Assembly: GCA_963989385.1 (NCBI GenBank)
Contig: OZ022501.1
Span: 85,668,979-85,732,978 of the forward strand
Origin: Ctena decussata
Taxonomy: Eukaryota > Mollusca > Bivalvia > Lucinida > Lucinidae
Direction of reading: 5' to 3'
Length of the DNA: 64,000 bases
Below, one piece after another: positions 1 through 12,343 of the stretch. The notes under the pieces are model-generated. The model was not told where the DNA came from and did not search any database. It saw nothing but the letters and a program-made list of their open reading frames with translations. The position numbers and the translations under genes are program-made. Numbering within the stretch: position 1 is the first letter of the stretch; the number at the start of each line of letters is the position of its first letter.

Positions 1-488
1 AGGGTTTATTCCGATTAAAGTAAATAGGAAACCGGGAAAACGGCATCAAGATGCCAAATCGCAAATTCTTGTGAACTGGCAAATGGCAGCTAAGGATACC
101 TGCAAACGACATCCACATGCCAAATCGTTAATTCTTGTGAACTGGCAACTGCCAGGTCATATGTCAATTCGATTTGATAGGGTATCAGACGATTAAAGCT
201 ACATAAGAAACCGGTAAACGGCAGTCATATGCCAGTTCGCTAATTCTCCTGAACTGGTAACTGGCAACGAGATGACAATTCGATTTGAGAGTGTTTCAGA
301 CATTTAAAGCCATGTAGGGAACCGGCAAACGGCAGCCAAATGCAAATTCGCTAATTTTTACGAATTGGCAACTGGCAGCCAGATGCAAATTCATTTTGAG
401 AGGGTTTATTCCGATTAAAGTAAATAGGAAACCGGGAAAACGGCATCAAGATGCCAAATCGCAAATTCTTGTGAACTGGCAAATGGCA
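1..488 (+). repeat. Recent higher-order duplication within the satellite
   Basis: Bases 1-88 are identical to 401-488, an offset of 400 bp, while neighbouring units are clearly diverged. Another multi-unit block recurs around 1235-1320, 1665-1770 and 2243-2330, marked by the rare variant AAGGCGGTAAAAGC. Unequal exchange of three- to five-unit blocks would produce this. Confidence 0.8.
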
Positions 489-3345
489 CTTAGATGCCAA
501 TTGGATTTGAGAGGGTTTCAGACGATAAAAGCTACATATTGAACCGGTAAACGGCAGCCAGATGCCAATCCGAATTTTTTTTTTATGAATTTTCAACTGG
601 CAACTGGCAGACAGATGCCACTTTTATTTGAGAATGTCTGAGACGATAAAAGCTAAATAGGAAACCGGCAAACGACATCTAGATGCGAATGCGCAAATTC
701 TTCTTGTGAACTGGCAATTGGTAACTGGCAGTCAGATGCAAAATTCGATTTGAGAGTGTTTAAGACGATTATAACTGAATAGGAAACCGACAGACGACAT
801 CGGGATGCCAGTTTGCAAATTCTTGTGAACTGGCAACTGGCAACTGGCAACCGGCAGTCAGATGCCAATTCGAATTTAGACGGTTTCAGACGATCAAATC
901 TACATAGGAAACCGGCAAACGGCTGCCAGATGTCAATTCGAAATCTTTTATGAATTGTCAATTGGCAGCTGGCAGCCAGATGTCAATTCGAATTGAGAGT
1001 GTCTTAGACGGTAAAAGCTAAATCGGAAACCAGCAAACGACAATCAGATGCCAATTCGCAAGTTCTTGTGAACTGGAAATTGGCAACTGGCAGTCAGATG
1101 CCAATTCGAAATGAGAGTGTTTAAGACGATTCAAACTGGATAGGAAAACGACAAACGTCATCCAGATTCATATTTGCAAATTCTTATGAACTTGCAATTG
1201 GCAGTCAGATGCCAATTCGAACTGAAAGTGTCTAAGGCGGTAAAAGCTAAATAGGAAACCAAGAAACGACACCCAGATGCCAATTCTGAAATTCTTGAGA
1301 ACTGGCAATTGGCAATTGGCAATTGAGACAGTTTCAGACGATAGTAGTTAAATAGGAAACCGGTAAACGACATCCAGATTATTCGCAGATTATTGTGAAC
1401 TGGCAACTGGCAGTCAGATGCCAATTCGATTTGAGACGGTTTGAGGATTAAAGCTACATAGGAAACCGGCAAACGGAAGCCAGATGCAAATTTTCAAATT
1501 CTTTTGAGCTGGCAACTGGCAACTGGCACCCAGATGCCAAATCGATTTCAGACGGTTTTAGACGACGATTAAAACTTCATAGGAAACCGGTAAACGGCAG
1601 CCAGATGCATATTCGAAATTTTTATGAATTGCCAACTGGCAACTGGCGGCCAGATGCCAATTCGAACTGAAAGTGTCTAAGGCGGTAAAAGCTAAATAGG
1701 AAGCCAGGAAACGACACCCAGATGCCAATTCGGAAATTCTTGAGAACTGGCAATTGGCAATTGGCAGGCAGATGCCAATTCGTCTTGAAAGAGTGTTTGA
1801 GACGATTTAAACTAAATAGGCAACCGACAAACGATATACAGATGCCTATTCGCAAATTCTTCTGAACTGGCAACTGGCAGTCAGATGCCAATTCGATTTG
1901 AGACGGTTTCAGACGATAGTGGCTAAATAGGAAACCGGCAAACGACATCCAGATGCAAATTCGCAGATTATAGTGAACTGGCAACTGGCAACTGGCAGTC
2001 CGATGCCAATTTGATTTGAGACGGTTTCAGATGATTAAAGCTACATAGGAAACCGGCAAACGGTTGCCAGATGCAAATTTTCAAATTCTTTTTAACTGGC
2101 AAGTGGCACCCAGATGCCAAATCGATTTCAGACGGTTTCAGACGACGATTAAAGCTACATAGGAAACCGGTAAACGGCGGCCAGATGCATATTCAAAATT
2201 TTTATCAATTGTCAACTGGCAACTGGCGGCCAGATGCCAATTTGAACTGAGAGTGTCTAAGGCGGTAAAAGCTAAATAGGAAACCAGGAAACGACATCCA
2301 GATGCCAATTCGGAAATTCCCAATTGCCAATTGCCAGTTCTCAAGAAATGGCAGGCAGATGCCAATTCGTCTTGAGAGTGCTTTAGACGATTTAAACTTA
2401 AAAAGGAAACCGACAAAGGACATCCAGATGCCTATTCGCAAATTCTTGTGAACTGGCAACTGACAATCAGATGCAAATTCGATTTGTGACGGTTTCAGAC
2501 GATTAAAGCTACATAGGAAACCGGCAAACAACAGCCAGATGCCAATTCGCTAATTCCATTGAACTGGCAATTGGCAACTGGCAGCCAGATGCCAATTCAA
2601 TTTGAGAGTGTTCAAATCGATTAAAGGTACATACGAAACCGGTAAACGGCAGCCAGATGCCAAAGCAAACAATTTTATGAATTGTCAACTCGCAACTGGC
2701 AGGTAGGTGCCAATTCGAACTGAGAATGTTTGAGACGATAAAACCTAAATAGGTAACCGGCAAATGATATCCAGATGCCTATTTGCAAATTCATGTGAAC
2801 TGGCCCCTAGCAACTCGTAGTCAGATGCCAATTCGATTTGAGACGGTTTCAGACGATTTAAGCTACATAGCTACATAGGAAACCGTCAAACGGCAGCCAG
2901 ATGCCAATTCACTGATTCTACTGAACTGGCAACTGGCAATTGGCAGCCAGATGGCAATTCGATTTAAGAGTTTTAAAGACAATTAAAACCATGTAGGAAA
3001 TCGGCAATCGCCAGCCAATTGCAAATTCGCTAATTCTCTTGAACTGGCAACTGGCAGCCAGATGCCAATTCGATTTCAGAAGGTTTAAGATGATTAAAGC
3101 TAAATAGGTATCCGGCAAAAGGCAGCCAGATGTCAGTTCGCTAATTCTTGTGAATTGGCAACTGGCAAGTGGCAGTCAGATGCCAATTCGATTTGAGACG
3201 CTTTCAGACGATTACAGTTACATAGGAAACCGGTAATTTGCAAATTCTTGTGAACTGGCAACTGGCATTTAGATGCCAATTCGATTTGAGAGAGTTTCAG
3301 ACGATTAAAGCTGCATATGGAACCTGTAACCGGCAGCCAAACAGG
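1..3345 (+). repeat. Satellite array, arm 1 (unit about 115-120 bp)
   Basis: About 28 diverged tandem units. Each contains blocks like GAACTGGCAACTGGCA, CAGATGCCAATTCG, GATTAAAGCTACATAGG and AAACCGGCAAACGGCAGCC. Starts of the AAACCGG block recur near 665, 785, 905, 1026, 1142, 1254, 1365, 1460 and 1577. Units differ by substitutions and small indels, so this is an old array with some younger internal duplications. Open frames inside it look alike in all frames and carry no domain; they are by-products of the repeat. Confidence 0.93.
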
Positions 3346-3480
3346 CATCTGGCTGCCGTTTGCCGATACCCGACATTGTTTTAGTTGTCTTAAGACGTCG
3401 CGCACGGTATTGGGGAACAAATCAATTGGGGCTACTTTTTGCGCCTTTTGAGAATGTTAACCGCAGGGTTCGACTGTCTT
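3346..3480. other. Unique spacer at the satellite inversion point
   Basis: The orientation of the satellite flips here. Left of it units read CAGATGCC-type, right of it GGCATCTG-type. The spacer contains a CpG-bearing stretch (AAGACGTCGCGCACGG) that does not match the repeat unit. It begins just after a short head-to-head join near 3340-3365. No coding signal is visible. Confidence 0.75.
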
Positions 3481-6240
3481 ATATCTTTAATCTATTTAAA
3501 CACTCTCAAATCGAATCGGCATCTGGCTGCCAGTTGCCAGTTCAGTAGAATTGGAGAATTGTCATATGGCTGCCGTTTGCCAGTTTCCTATGTAGCTTTA
3601 ATCGTCTAAAAGCGTCTCAGATCGAATTGGCATCTGACTGTCAGTTGCCAGTTGCCAGTTCGCAAGAATTTGCGAATTCGCATCTGGATGTCGTTTGCCG
3701 GTTTCCTATTTAGTTTTAATCGGCATGAACCCTCTAAAATCGAATTGGCATCTGGCTGACAGTTGCCAGTTGCCAATTCACAAAAATTAGCGAATTGGCA
3801 TCTGGCTGCCGTTTGCCGATATCCTATATGGTTTAAACACTCTCAAATCGAATTGGCATCTGACTGCCAGTTGCCAGTTCAGGAGAATTAGCGAACTGGC
3901 ATCTGACTGCCATTTGCCGGTTTCCTACGTACTTTTAATTGTCCGATACCCTATCAGATCGAAATGGAATCTGGCTGCTAGTTGCCAGTTGACAATTCAT
4001 ACGAAAATCGAATTGGCATCTGGCTGCCGTTTATCGGTTTTCTATGTAGCTTAAATCGTCTATAACACTCTCAAATCGTCTTAGCATCTGGCTGCCAGTT
4101 GCCAGTTGCACGTTCACAAGTATTTGCGAATTGGCATCTGGATATCGTTTGCCGGTTTCCTATATAGCTCAAATCGGCATAAACACTCTCAAATCGAATT
4201 GGCATCTGGCTGCCAGTTGCCAGTTCACAATAAATGCGAAAAGGCATCTTGATATTATTTGCCGGCTACCTATTTAGCTTTTATCGGGATATACACTCTC
4301 AGCTAGAATTGGCATTTAGCTGCCAGTTGACAATTTATAAAATGATTTCGAATTGGAATCTGGCTGCCGTTTACCGGTTTCCTATGTATCTTTAATCTGT
4401 TAAAACACGTCCAAATCGAATTGGCATCTGGCTGCCAGTTGTCAGTTGCCAGTTCAGTAGAATTAGAGAATTGGCATCTGGCTGCCGTTTGCCGGTTTCC
4501 TATGTAGCTTTAATCGTCTGAAACTGTCTCAGGAGAATTAGCAAATTGGCATCTGGCTGGCATTTACCGGTTGCCTATGTAGCTGTAATCGTCTGAAAAC
4601 CTCTCTAATCGAATTGGCATCTGGCTGCCGTTTGCCGTGTATTACATGCCTTAAATTGTCTTTAACACTCATGAATCGAATTGGCATCTGACTGCCTGTT
4701 GCCGGTTGCCAGTTCAGGAGAATTAGCGAATTAGCATCTGGCTGCAGTTTATCGTTTTCCTATGCTGTTTTAACAAATCTAAACCCTCTCAACTCTAATT
4801 GGCATCTGAGTGCCAGTTGCCATTTCAGGAGAATTAGCGGACTAGCATCTGGCTGCCGTTTGCCGGTTTCCTTTGTAGATTTAATCATCTCAAACCCTCA
4901 GAAATCGAAATGGTATCTGACTGCCAGTTGCCAGTTGCACATTCACAAGAATTTGTGAGTCGTTTGCCGGTTTCCTATAGAGCTTTAATTGGCATAAACT
5001 CTCTCAAATCGAATTGGTATCTGGTTTCCAGTTGCCAGTTGACAATTCATAAAGAATTTCGAATTGGCATTAGGCTGCCGTTTACCGGTTTGCTATGAAG
5101 CTTTAATCGTCTCAAACACCATCAAATCGAAGTGGCATCTCGCTGCCAGTTGCCAGTTGCCAGTTCAGTAGAATTATCGAATTGGCATCTGGCTGCCGTT
5201 TGCCGGTTTCCTAAGTAGCTTTAATCGTGTGAAACCATCTCAAATCGAATCGGCATCTGACTGCCAGTTGCCAGTTTAACAAGAAATTGCAAATAGACAT
5301 ATGGATATCATTTGCCGGTGACCTAGTTAGGTTTAAACGCCTTAAACATTCTCATCGCGAATTGATTTAATCGATTTAAACACTCTCAAATCGAACTGTC
5401 ATCTGACTGCCAGTTGCCAGTTCACAAGAATTTGCGAACATGCATCTGGATCGTTTGTCGGTTTTCTATTTAGTTTAAATCGTCTAAAACACTCTCAAGT
5501 CCAATTGCCAGTTGCCAATTGCCAGTTCACAAGAATCTACGAATTGCCATCTGGATGTCATTTGCCGGTTTCCTATATAGCTTTAATCGGCATTAACCCT
5601 TTCAAATCGAATTGGCATCTGTCTGCCAGTTGCCAGTTTACAATTCATAATAATTTTCGAATTGGCATCTGGCCGGCGTTTACCCGTTACCTATGTAGCT
5701 GTAATCATCTTAAAACCTCTCTAATCGAATTGGCATCTGGCTGCTAGTTGCCAGTTGCCAGTTGCAAATACGTAAGAATTTGCGATTTGGCATCTGGCAG
5801 GCGTTTGCCGGTTTCCTATGTACCTTTAATCGTCTTAAACCCTCGGATGTCGAATTGGCATCTGGCTGCCAGTTGCCATATCGCAAGAAGTTTCGAATTG
5901 TCATCTGGATGTCGTTTGCCGGTTTCCTATTTACCTTTAATCGTCTTAATTCCTTTCGAATAGAATTGGCATCTGTCTGCCAGTTGCCAGTTTCCAGTTC
6001 AGAATTAGCGAATTGTCATCTGGCCGCCGTTTGCCGGTTTCCTATGTAACGTTAATCGTCTTAAATCCTCTCAAATCGAACTGGTTTCACAAGAATTAGC
6101 GAATTAGCATCTGGCTGCCAGTTGCCAGTTGACTAGATTTTGCGAATCGGCATCTTGATGCCGTTTGCCAGTTGCCTTTCCACCTGGTTACTCTAAAACC
6201 TTATCGAGTCGAACTGGTATCTAGCTGCCAGTTGGATGTT
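3481..6240 (-). repeat. Satellite array, arm 2 (inverted)
   Basis: About 24 units of the same satellite in the reverse-complement orientation, with recurrent blocks GGCATCTGGCTGCCGTTTGC, CGGTTTCCTATGTAGC and TTTAATCGTCT. Together with arm 1 it makes an imperfect inverted repeat of about 6.2 kb. Divergence between units is similar to arm 1. Open frames here are repeat by-products. Confidence 0.92.
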
Positions 6241-6440
6241 GCCAATTCGCGAGAATTGGCGAATTGGCATCTAGAATGTGAAGTTAGCTGCCATTTGCCA
6301 ATTGCCGATTGAATAGGCAAATGGCAACTGGCAACTGGCAGCCGATTCGCGAGAATTGCCGAATTGGCATCTAGAATGTGAAGTTAGCTGCCATTTGCCA
6401 ATTGCCGATTGAATAGGCAAATGGCAACTGGCATCTGGCA
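6241..6440. repeat. 100-bp tandem duplication at the satellite edge
   Basis: 6241-6340 and 6341-6440 are two copies of a 100-bp unit with only a few mismatches. Each copy includes the block ATCTAGAATGTGAAGTTAGC and an inverted CATTTGCCAATTGCCG / GGCAAATGGCAACTGG pair. It is a derivative of the satellite with its own unit and forms the array boundary. Confidence 0.88.
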
Positions 6441-7065
6441 GGCAACTTCACGAACATAGATAATCCCATTTCTAGTTTTAGGGTTTTCTGATGAATATTT
6501 TCACGTTTATTGTACTCTGCATAGAAATTCCTGCAAGCAAACAATGTAGGCCCTGATCAGACGCCGCGTTTTGCGGCGTCTGAACTGGGTCTGCACTGTT
6601 TGCATAATGTCCCCAAAACGGGTATCCGGTCTAAAAAGGGTTAATCAGGTACTCTCAACATAGATACTTGGTGAAAATAGAAACCTGAGAGCCAGTATTA
6701 TTCATACTACGGTGGTCAGGAAAAGGTAAAGAATGGATTTTTTTAATTAGGCATACATTAAAACAATGCCAAATATCTTAGGCACACACAAAATTCAAGT
6801 CTCTTTAAATAAAGCAGTCGCAGTATTGAGGCTGTTTGGTGAACTTTTCAGTTTTCTGCACCGAAAATCTGTGCTACGTACTGCCGAATGTAACCTTGCT
6901 TATACATGTATCTGCCATTTTTTGCCGAAAAATGTGGGGAGCTTTTGTAGCGCACATGTTTTTCAGCAAAACATATTTGCACACTTGAGTTTAAGTGTAT
7001 TAGAAGACTTAACGAATCCTCGACCAACGACGTTGTTAACTTGGCCAACGACGCTCTGGATACCT
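6441..7065. other. Gene-free stretch with one hairpin and an old MITE fragment
   Basis: There is no coding evidence. 6558-6582 is a short GC-rich hairpin (listed separately). About 6890-7060 resembles a decayed relative of the adjacent MITE: GTGGGGAGCTTTTG and CAGCAAAACATATT parallel blocks inside 7066-7308. Confidence 0.55.
6558..6603 (+). repeat. Hairpin of the variable-stem family, copy 1
   Basis: Arms 6558-6567 and 6573-6582 (CAGACGCCGC / GCGGCGTCTG) form a perfect 10-bp stem with a 5-nt loop. The flank AACTGGGTCTGCACTGTTTG follows. The same flank follows different stems elsewhere in the window. Confidence 0.7.
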
Positions 7066-7308
7066 GGGCCCAGTTGTTCAAAACTAACGACGTCGTTAGT
7101 TAACGTGACGTTAAAATTTCAAACGTTAATATCACAAATATGCCAATATTTTTTGTTGTAAAAATGTGAAAAGCTTTTGCATTGCAAAAGCTTCTGACAT
7201 ATTTTCAACAAAAATATCAGTGTTTTTGGCCATAAAGTCACAAAACACTTAACGAGTTGACCTCTTAACGAGCTCGTTAGGCTAACGATGTTTTGAACAA
7301 CTGGGCCC
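7066..7308. mobile_element. MITE, TIR GGGCCCAGTTGTTCAAAAC, copy 1
   Basis: A 243-bp element whose ends are inverted repeats (GGGCCCAGTTGTTCAAAAC at the left, its complement at 7290-7308). The subterminal sequence CGTTAG is also mirrored, and an internal palindrome AAGCTTTTGCATTGCAAAAG lies near 7172. There is no coding capacity, so it is non-autonomous. A diverged relative lies at 47985-48208. The target duplication is not clear. Confidence 0.8.
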
Positions 7309-7575
7309 TGACCTTTAAGCACATCTGTTTATAAAGTTTATCTGTACTATGTCGTCCTTTTGGCTTTAATTTTCCATTTTAATTTCGCATCCTTGTTATA
7401 AAGTACAATTGTGTCAAATATTGCTATTCCAGTATCATGTTAATTATTTAACAAGACAAGTTACCATCTGCAACCATCCCAGTTGGCTTGTGGTGGTTTC
7501 ATGTAAGCCAATAAATTGATACCGAATAGGTCCTCAACTGAATTTGAAGTTTAACTGATATTCTAACACAGTGCG

Positions 7576-8030
7576 AGTGCGCCTATAGAAGCAATGGAAC
7601 GTTTCCGTGTTTTATTCTGCAACAATTCACTGTCTCGGAGCGCGTGAGTCTAATTCCTGACGTCGCTGGCAATACTGACGTAATTTTGTGACGTTTTGAG
7701 ACGTTAGACAGTGTAACGTCTCTTTATGTTTCTAAAACCGCCATAAAAACGTACATTTACCTTAGATACAGCTAAGAATATTGGCGGGAGCATGAACGCG
7801 CTAGCAGGAACATTGGGAGAGTTTGAATGAAAAGAATACTTTTTCAGCAATTTTGAGTGTTAGAATCGAAATAGTTCAGCCCTAGCATTGAATGGTTGAA
7901 TAATAATTCACTGTTTGTCGGTCAGTTGAAAGTAGATATATTACTCGCGCTCCGCGCTCGTGATATGATCTACTTTACAACTGACCTCCAAACAGTGAAT
8001 TATTACTCAACAATTCACTGCTAGAGCTGA
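7576..8030. repeat. Dispersed repeat family R1, copy 1
   Basis: Begins AGTGCGCCTATAG and shares most of its length with 48617-49221. Common blocks are CAACAATTCACTGT, GTGACGTTTTGAGAC and TTTGAATGAAAAGAATACTT. Its 3' part (7901-8005) folds on itself: AATAATTCACTGTTTG and GGTCAGTTG are mirrored by CAACTGACC and CAAACAGTGAATTATT around a CTCGCGCTCCGCGCTCG centre. It has no ORF, so it is probably a non-autonomous element. Confidence 0.75.
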
Positions 8031-9399
8031 TCTGTTTCTTAAATGAAGATGCAGTGTCTTCTTATTAACTCTGAAGCACCTCATTTTTTTAATGACTGAT
8101 TCTATCAGTCATTCAATGCTGTCACAAGCGTATTTTGGAAAGTGGCCTTCCGCTCAGAAATGAAGTGATCGTAAGGTCATTTCGCTGAAAAACGTCTGGA
8201 ATTGAAAATAAGTTTTGTATGAAGTTAAATGAGAACTTATATAACGTATTCTTGTGAAGGTATAATTATTAAATAGTTTTGTAAAATAAGAAGTATCCAA
8301 CTAATGACATCAGCGGTAAAAAATATAACGAATACAAACTGAATATTAACAAGAAACATCTTTAAAAAAGATAATTGTCGAAGATGAAATTCGTTTTTAA
8401 AGAACAACTTTTTAGTCATGTCAGGACGGATCCACCGCTTCCTGGGTATTATTAGTACTTTTGTAAAGTAAATGTGTCTTGTTCAAAGGCAAAACATGAA
8501 TTCCCGAGTGAGGATTATCGTGATCAGCCTTGGTCGAGTTCGATTACAACTATTGTCTGGCGATAGTATGTCATTGAAGAAGCGGGTCAACTCGGCCTGC
8601 TTTCTATAAGCCTGGGGTCTTCACGGCTCCTGGGTCAACTCGACCGCCATTCAACTCGTCCGGGTCAATTCGGCCTGCTGTCATTTGCATCCTCGCCCCA
8701 ATCTACGAAGATGGGCTGCGCCAGGAATGAACGGAAACATAATAAACGAATAGAGTTTGTTGGGTTGTTGATTTAATAAGAAGTCCTTCGAAATGGTGGA
8801 CAAACCATGAATTAATATAAAGGGCAACCCAATAATCCCTCAACGGATAACTGCAACTGCAGCTAGACTATGGTAACGGGACGTTCCGGGCCTACAATAA
8901 TGCAATGGCGCTGGGATAGCCGGACCAAGGTGCAGGGCAATTATATTTTAATCGTTTCCATAGTGCCGGAGTTTTAAGATTTGGGTCATTTACCCTGTGA
9001 GCTTTTCTGTAGTATAGGGTCGAAATAAGAGCAAGGTTGTTACCATCAGCTAATCATCACAGGTCTCTGAAATGTAAAAATTCCGTTTCTGTAGGTGGGG
9101 GTTGTGGATACAAATAAATGGCGCATAGATATATAACCATGCGGCACCATGGCCAAAACTGATGTTTTTCCCTACTCATTTTCATACAACTTCGATATCC
9201 TAGTTTATTTGCCACAAGTAAGATTTAATGGCATGACTGAACTGCAAAAATACCGATACCTCACCAGGAGCTAGCTGTAACCGGGGGAACACTTATTAAA
9301 AGTCTATTTCTTAGCCTTTTCTGCCTCATATTTTCATGATTTTCCCTGACTTCGTTTGGCCCAATTGCTAAGGGAGTGAATTCGTGAGTTTGTGAGTGA
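8031..9399. other. Gene-free stretch
   Basis: No domain-bearing frame is visible. A short internal repetition of GGGTCAACTCGGCCTGC / GGGTCAATTCGGCCTGC occurs at about 8585-8690. 8085-8115 has a small hairpin (TGACTGATTCTATCAGTCA). Nothing else is supported. Confidence 0.5.
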
Positions 9400-9429
9400 G
9401 TGAGCGTGTATGCAATTGAGCGAATGAGT

Positions 9430-9610
9430 ATCAAGATAAGCCTGCATCGAAATAATTCCTTATCTAGAAAATTTTATCGCCGATGCAATGAATTGGTTTC
9501 AAAACTCAATGTCAGGTTAAAACCACTTTCACATGAAGGCCTATCGGAACCAGAATTTTATCATGACTTCGTATACAAATTCAAAAAGATAGGGGGTATG
9601 TCTGATTTTT
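9430..9610 (+). pseudogene. Fragment of a reverse-transcriptase retroelement
   Basis: In the frame starting at 9400, the stretch encoding FYRRCNELVSKLNV and LSEPEFYHDFVYKFKKIGG parallels the frame at 53842-54075 (FDLVSKYNVGLKKLL, PSEPELYGDLVNKFRKIIG). That second locus lies downstream of a YLDD-type RT domain. This is therefore a short 5'- and 3'-truncated piece of the same retroelement family. The sequence after about 9610 no longer matches. Confidence 0.65.
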
Positions 9611-9696
9611 TGTTCAGCTTCGAAAAAGTAGTTTTTTGTTCTCATTGTAATTTGTTCAGTGCTAGCTCTAACCATCAAAATCAGGAAGTCATATGA

Positions 9697-10545
9697 CTTC
9701 CAAGGTTTGTCATTTGGAAGTCATGCTAAAGGATAGACTTGGTTTCTTCCAGAATGTCAATATTTATATTGCTTTCTCCTTCATTAATGGGTGAAATACC
9801 ATTATTACAACAAATTTAACTCATTATTTAAGTCAATATTCACTTTATAAATGGTAGGTTATGATAAAAATTGGAAGTCACTGACTTCCTGGCATTCAGT
9901 TTTAGAAGACCCCCACTAGTGGAAGCACTGTTTGTTTCTTTGTAATTTTAGTTAGAAATACGTCAGTTGTTAAAGAAGACTGATTTCTGGCGCGGCAGAT
10001 CGGAAGCGCGGTGCGGTTATGGCTTTCATACTAGACCTTTAAATACACGATTGGAAAACTCGAAAGCGCCTGATCTACGGCTGCTCAAACGGGTCATGAA
10101 ATTTGCAAATACACTTTTCGTCATTCGTTATTATTGAATAAAATACGTCTATCCGCAAATAACGGCGATTAAATTAAAAAGGAAACGAAGCTAAAATAAA
10201 GTTTATATTCATAAAACGTCATTTTAAAACTGTTTCTTTTCACAAATGGTAGATTGTGTTTATTATCCCCCGTACAATAAAAACCCGGATGCAGGTCATG
10301 CATGCTCTGATATGTCTACGACAAAAAATCAATCCGCCAATTACCGTATTAGCCCGCTCTTCAAGCGCCCCTCATATTTGATCAAGTAAATAAATCAGCT
10401 GCCGCTGAAAAAAAGACTGTTTTACATTTGTACACTTGCCTAAAACAGTATTTCGAGCACGTCAGTCATTGCAGAGCATGTAATGTAAAAGAAATTCTGT
10501 AGGTTTATCCACTTATCTAGCAAGTGATATACTGGACATCATGCG
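9697..10545. other. Gene-free stretch
   Basis: A GGAAGTCATATGACTTCC-like word recurs around 9682-9725 and again near 9871 as GGAAGTCACTGACTTCC, which suggests a small degraded inverted repeat. No genes or RNA signals are seen. Confidence 0.45.
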
Positions 10546-10821
10546 GGCCTACTTCGCTTGGGGCTAAATCCGCGGCTATAGCCGCTGTTCCAATAATTAG
10601 TCAGTTCCCACGTAAAGCATCTTCCAATCAAATGTTAGCGACCATTTGCGTGATCTTCCGACAAGGTTTGATACATATTCACTGATTGGTCAAAATTTCT
10701 CATTCGGGTATTTTTTGGCTACAGCCGCAGCCATTCTCAGAGGTATGGTCCGAGCTATAGCCCCAACCGAAAATCAGTAGCTCGGCTATAGCCGTGGAAT
10801 TAGCCCCAAGCGAAGTAGGCC
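10546..10821. mobile_element. MITE with long TIR GGCCTACTTCGCTTGGGGCT
   Basis: A 276-bp element. The first roughly 38 bp (GGCCTACTTCGCTTGGGGCT, then CGGCTATAGCC) are the inverted complement of the last roughly 38 bp (GGCTATAGCC, then AGCCCCAAGCGAAGTAGGCC). GCTATAGCC palindromes occur several times inside. It has no coding capacity. Confidence 0.82.
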
Positions 10822-11818
10822 ACGGTAATTGTGTGTTTATCGGTGGCTATTTATAGAATTGCCATATTGTAAACATTGGAGTAGACTTCCTCGTGGTCCA
10901 TAGGTAATGCGAAATACCGCAAACACTGAGTGCTTTAAAGTCAGTGAAAAGCATTAACCGTTGTCAGGATTCAAATATTACTTGTGTACAAGAGATAGAA
11001 TTTTTGCAGGTGCATTAAGTGTTTGCGCTAAATAACTTATTTATATTAATGGAGCTGGACCATTAACAACAGGACTGAAGTTTGAAATTAGTTTGAGCCG
11101 ATGTAGCATGACTTTATTCTGATAGAATCAGTCATTTCAGGGCCATTGGCCCTTTGATTCTGCTTGTAATATTTTTCGCCGCGCAGCCCACATTATTGCT
11201 ATTGTCAATAGAAATTATTGGTGTTTTTTTAAATCAATTATACACATATTTGTTGTAATATAGGAGCCACGGTAGCAGCAGCTCCGGTTCGAAATTGCCG
11301 TGGAGGCGAAAGTCTTTTCAACCAAAAACGGGGTTCCACTGCATACAGCCTTTCATCAGCTCTCTGTGACTGAAATACTGATAAAAGGGCCTTAAAACTG
11401 CAAGTACATGTAATCCATCTATCTATGTTGCTTTTTCAGCTTGGTTTAGATTTTAGCTCAGTTGACTACTGATAGCCAACAGTTTTAATTTCATATTGTT
11501 CATTTTATGGGTCTTTTTCTGTTGTTGCTGTTTTCTTTTTGGAATGATATAATTCTGATCAAGGTTAAATGACTATAAATCGCTATATCTAAGGGTGAGT
11601 CTTAGTTTTCGACTTTGAACATTTTTAAGGGTAGCCTCCCTGCCATCGGCTGGGAAAGAGCCGACCTCTTGGCTTTTCGCTTGTACTGTTGGTGTTTAAC
11701 CCTTAAAGCGCCAAAAAAGCAGACGACAAAATTTACGTCAGCAGAATTTCAAAAAAAAGTTTTTGTCCAAGCGATACAAATGTATCATATTGAGAATTCG
11801 AACACTAGAGGGCAAAAA
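10822..11818. other. Gene-free stretch
   Basis: Nothing is supported as a gene. A small hairpin lies at about 11111-11135 (TGATAGAATCA core) and resembles the one near 8095. The frame at 11615-11824 has no recognisable domain. Confidence 0.45.
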
Positions 11819-11875
11819 GTGTAGATTATGAGGTGGCTTATTATGAGCCTCCTCATCTGGATCTACACTGTTTGC
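11819..11875 (+). repeat. Hairpin of the variable-stem family, copy 2
   Basis: The outer stem is GTGTAGAT (11819-11826) with ATCTACAC (11861-11868). The inner stem ATGAGGTGGCT pairs imperfectly with GAGCCTCCTCAT. The downstream flank TGTTTGC matches the other copies. Confidence 0.65.
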
Positions 11876-11936
11876 AAACTTAACTATTTCAATTTTTTAA
11901 TCTTTAAGGGTTAAGACAGTTTGCGGAAATAGATTG

Positions 11937-12247
11937 TTTCGATTTCTGATTTGTTTCGATTTCTGATTTGATTTGATTTGATTTATCTTTTGCTTTACGT
12001 CCACGGTAAATGGCTATGGTCATTTCGGGACCGTCAGTTAACCTCACCACACTATTCGTGGACAGGCTTAGACCTCCTAAGCGGTTAACCACTACTAAGT
12101 GCGCATATTTTCGCCTGTAACTGACAACTGCCCTTCTTGAATCAGCGGAAGGAGAAACGAAAGTATGTGGCTAGACCGGGTATCAAACCCAGGACCTCTG
12201 ACTTATAAGTCAGGTGCCCTACCGACTGCGCTACGCGATCCGGCCCG
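11937..12247 (-). mobile_element. tRNA-derived SINE, family S1, copy 1
   Basis: On the minus strand the head at about 12245-12165 is tRNA-like, with a box A (TAGCGCAGTCGG) and a box-B-like GGGTTTGATACCC. A tRNA-unrelated body follows, then a tail of (AAATC)n-like repeats at 11938-11985. The same body and head occur on the plus strand at 63312-63555. The anticodon arm is not that of a normal tRNA, so this is a SINE, not a functional tRNA gene. Confidence 0.85.
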
Positions 12248-12343
12248 ATCTCTGATCATAGCAGAGCTGCTGATAATGGATGCACTGCTCTAGACACTGC
12301 CTTGACTTCCTTTCTTTCTCATCTATCCTGACCGACCAGAGTA

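Noticed and set aside
1..3345. Regularly spaced repeats suggesting a CRISPR-like array
   Set aside because: Units are continuous diverged satellite copies without identical direct repeats separated by unique spacers, and the setting is an animal genome.
1..6250. Many 60-130-codon open frames on both strands
   Set aside because: They all translate the same satellite unit in several frames, with repetitive protein words such as ELASDCQLPV; no domain and no independent coding evidence.
12165..12247. A functional tRNA gene
   Set aside because: Boxes A and B are present, but the acceptor stem and anticodon arm are irregular and the sequence continues into a SINE body with a tail and a second copy at 63312.
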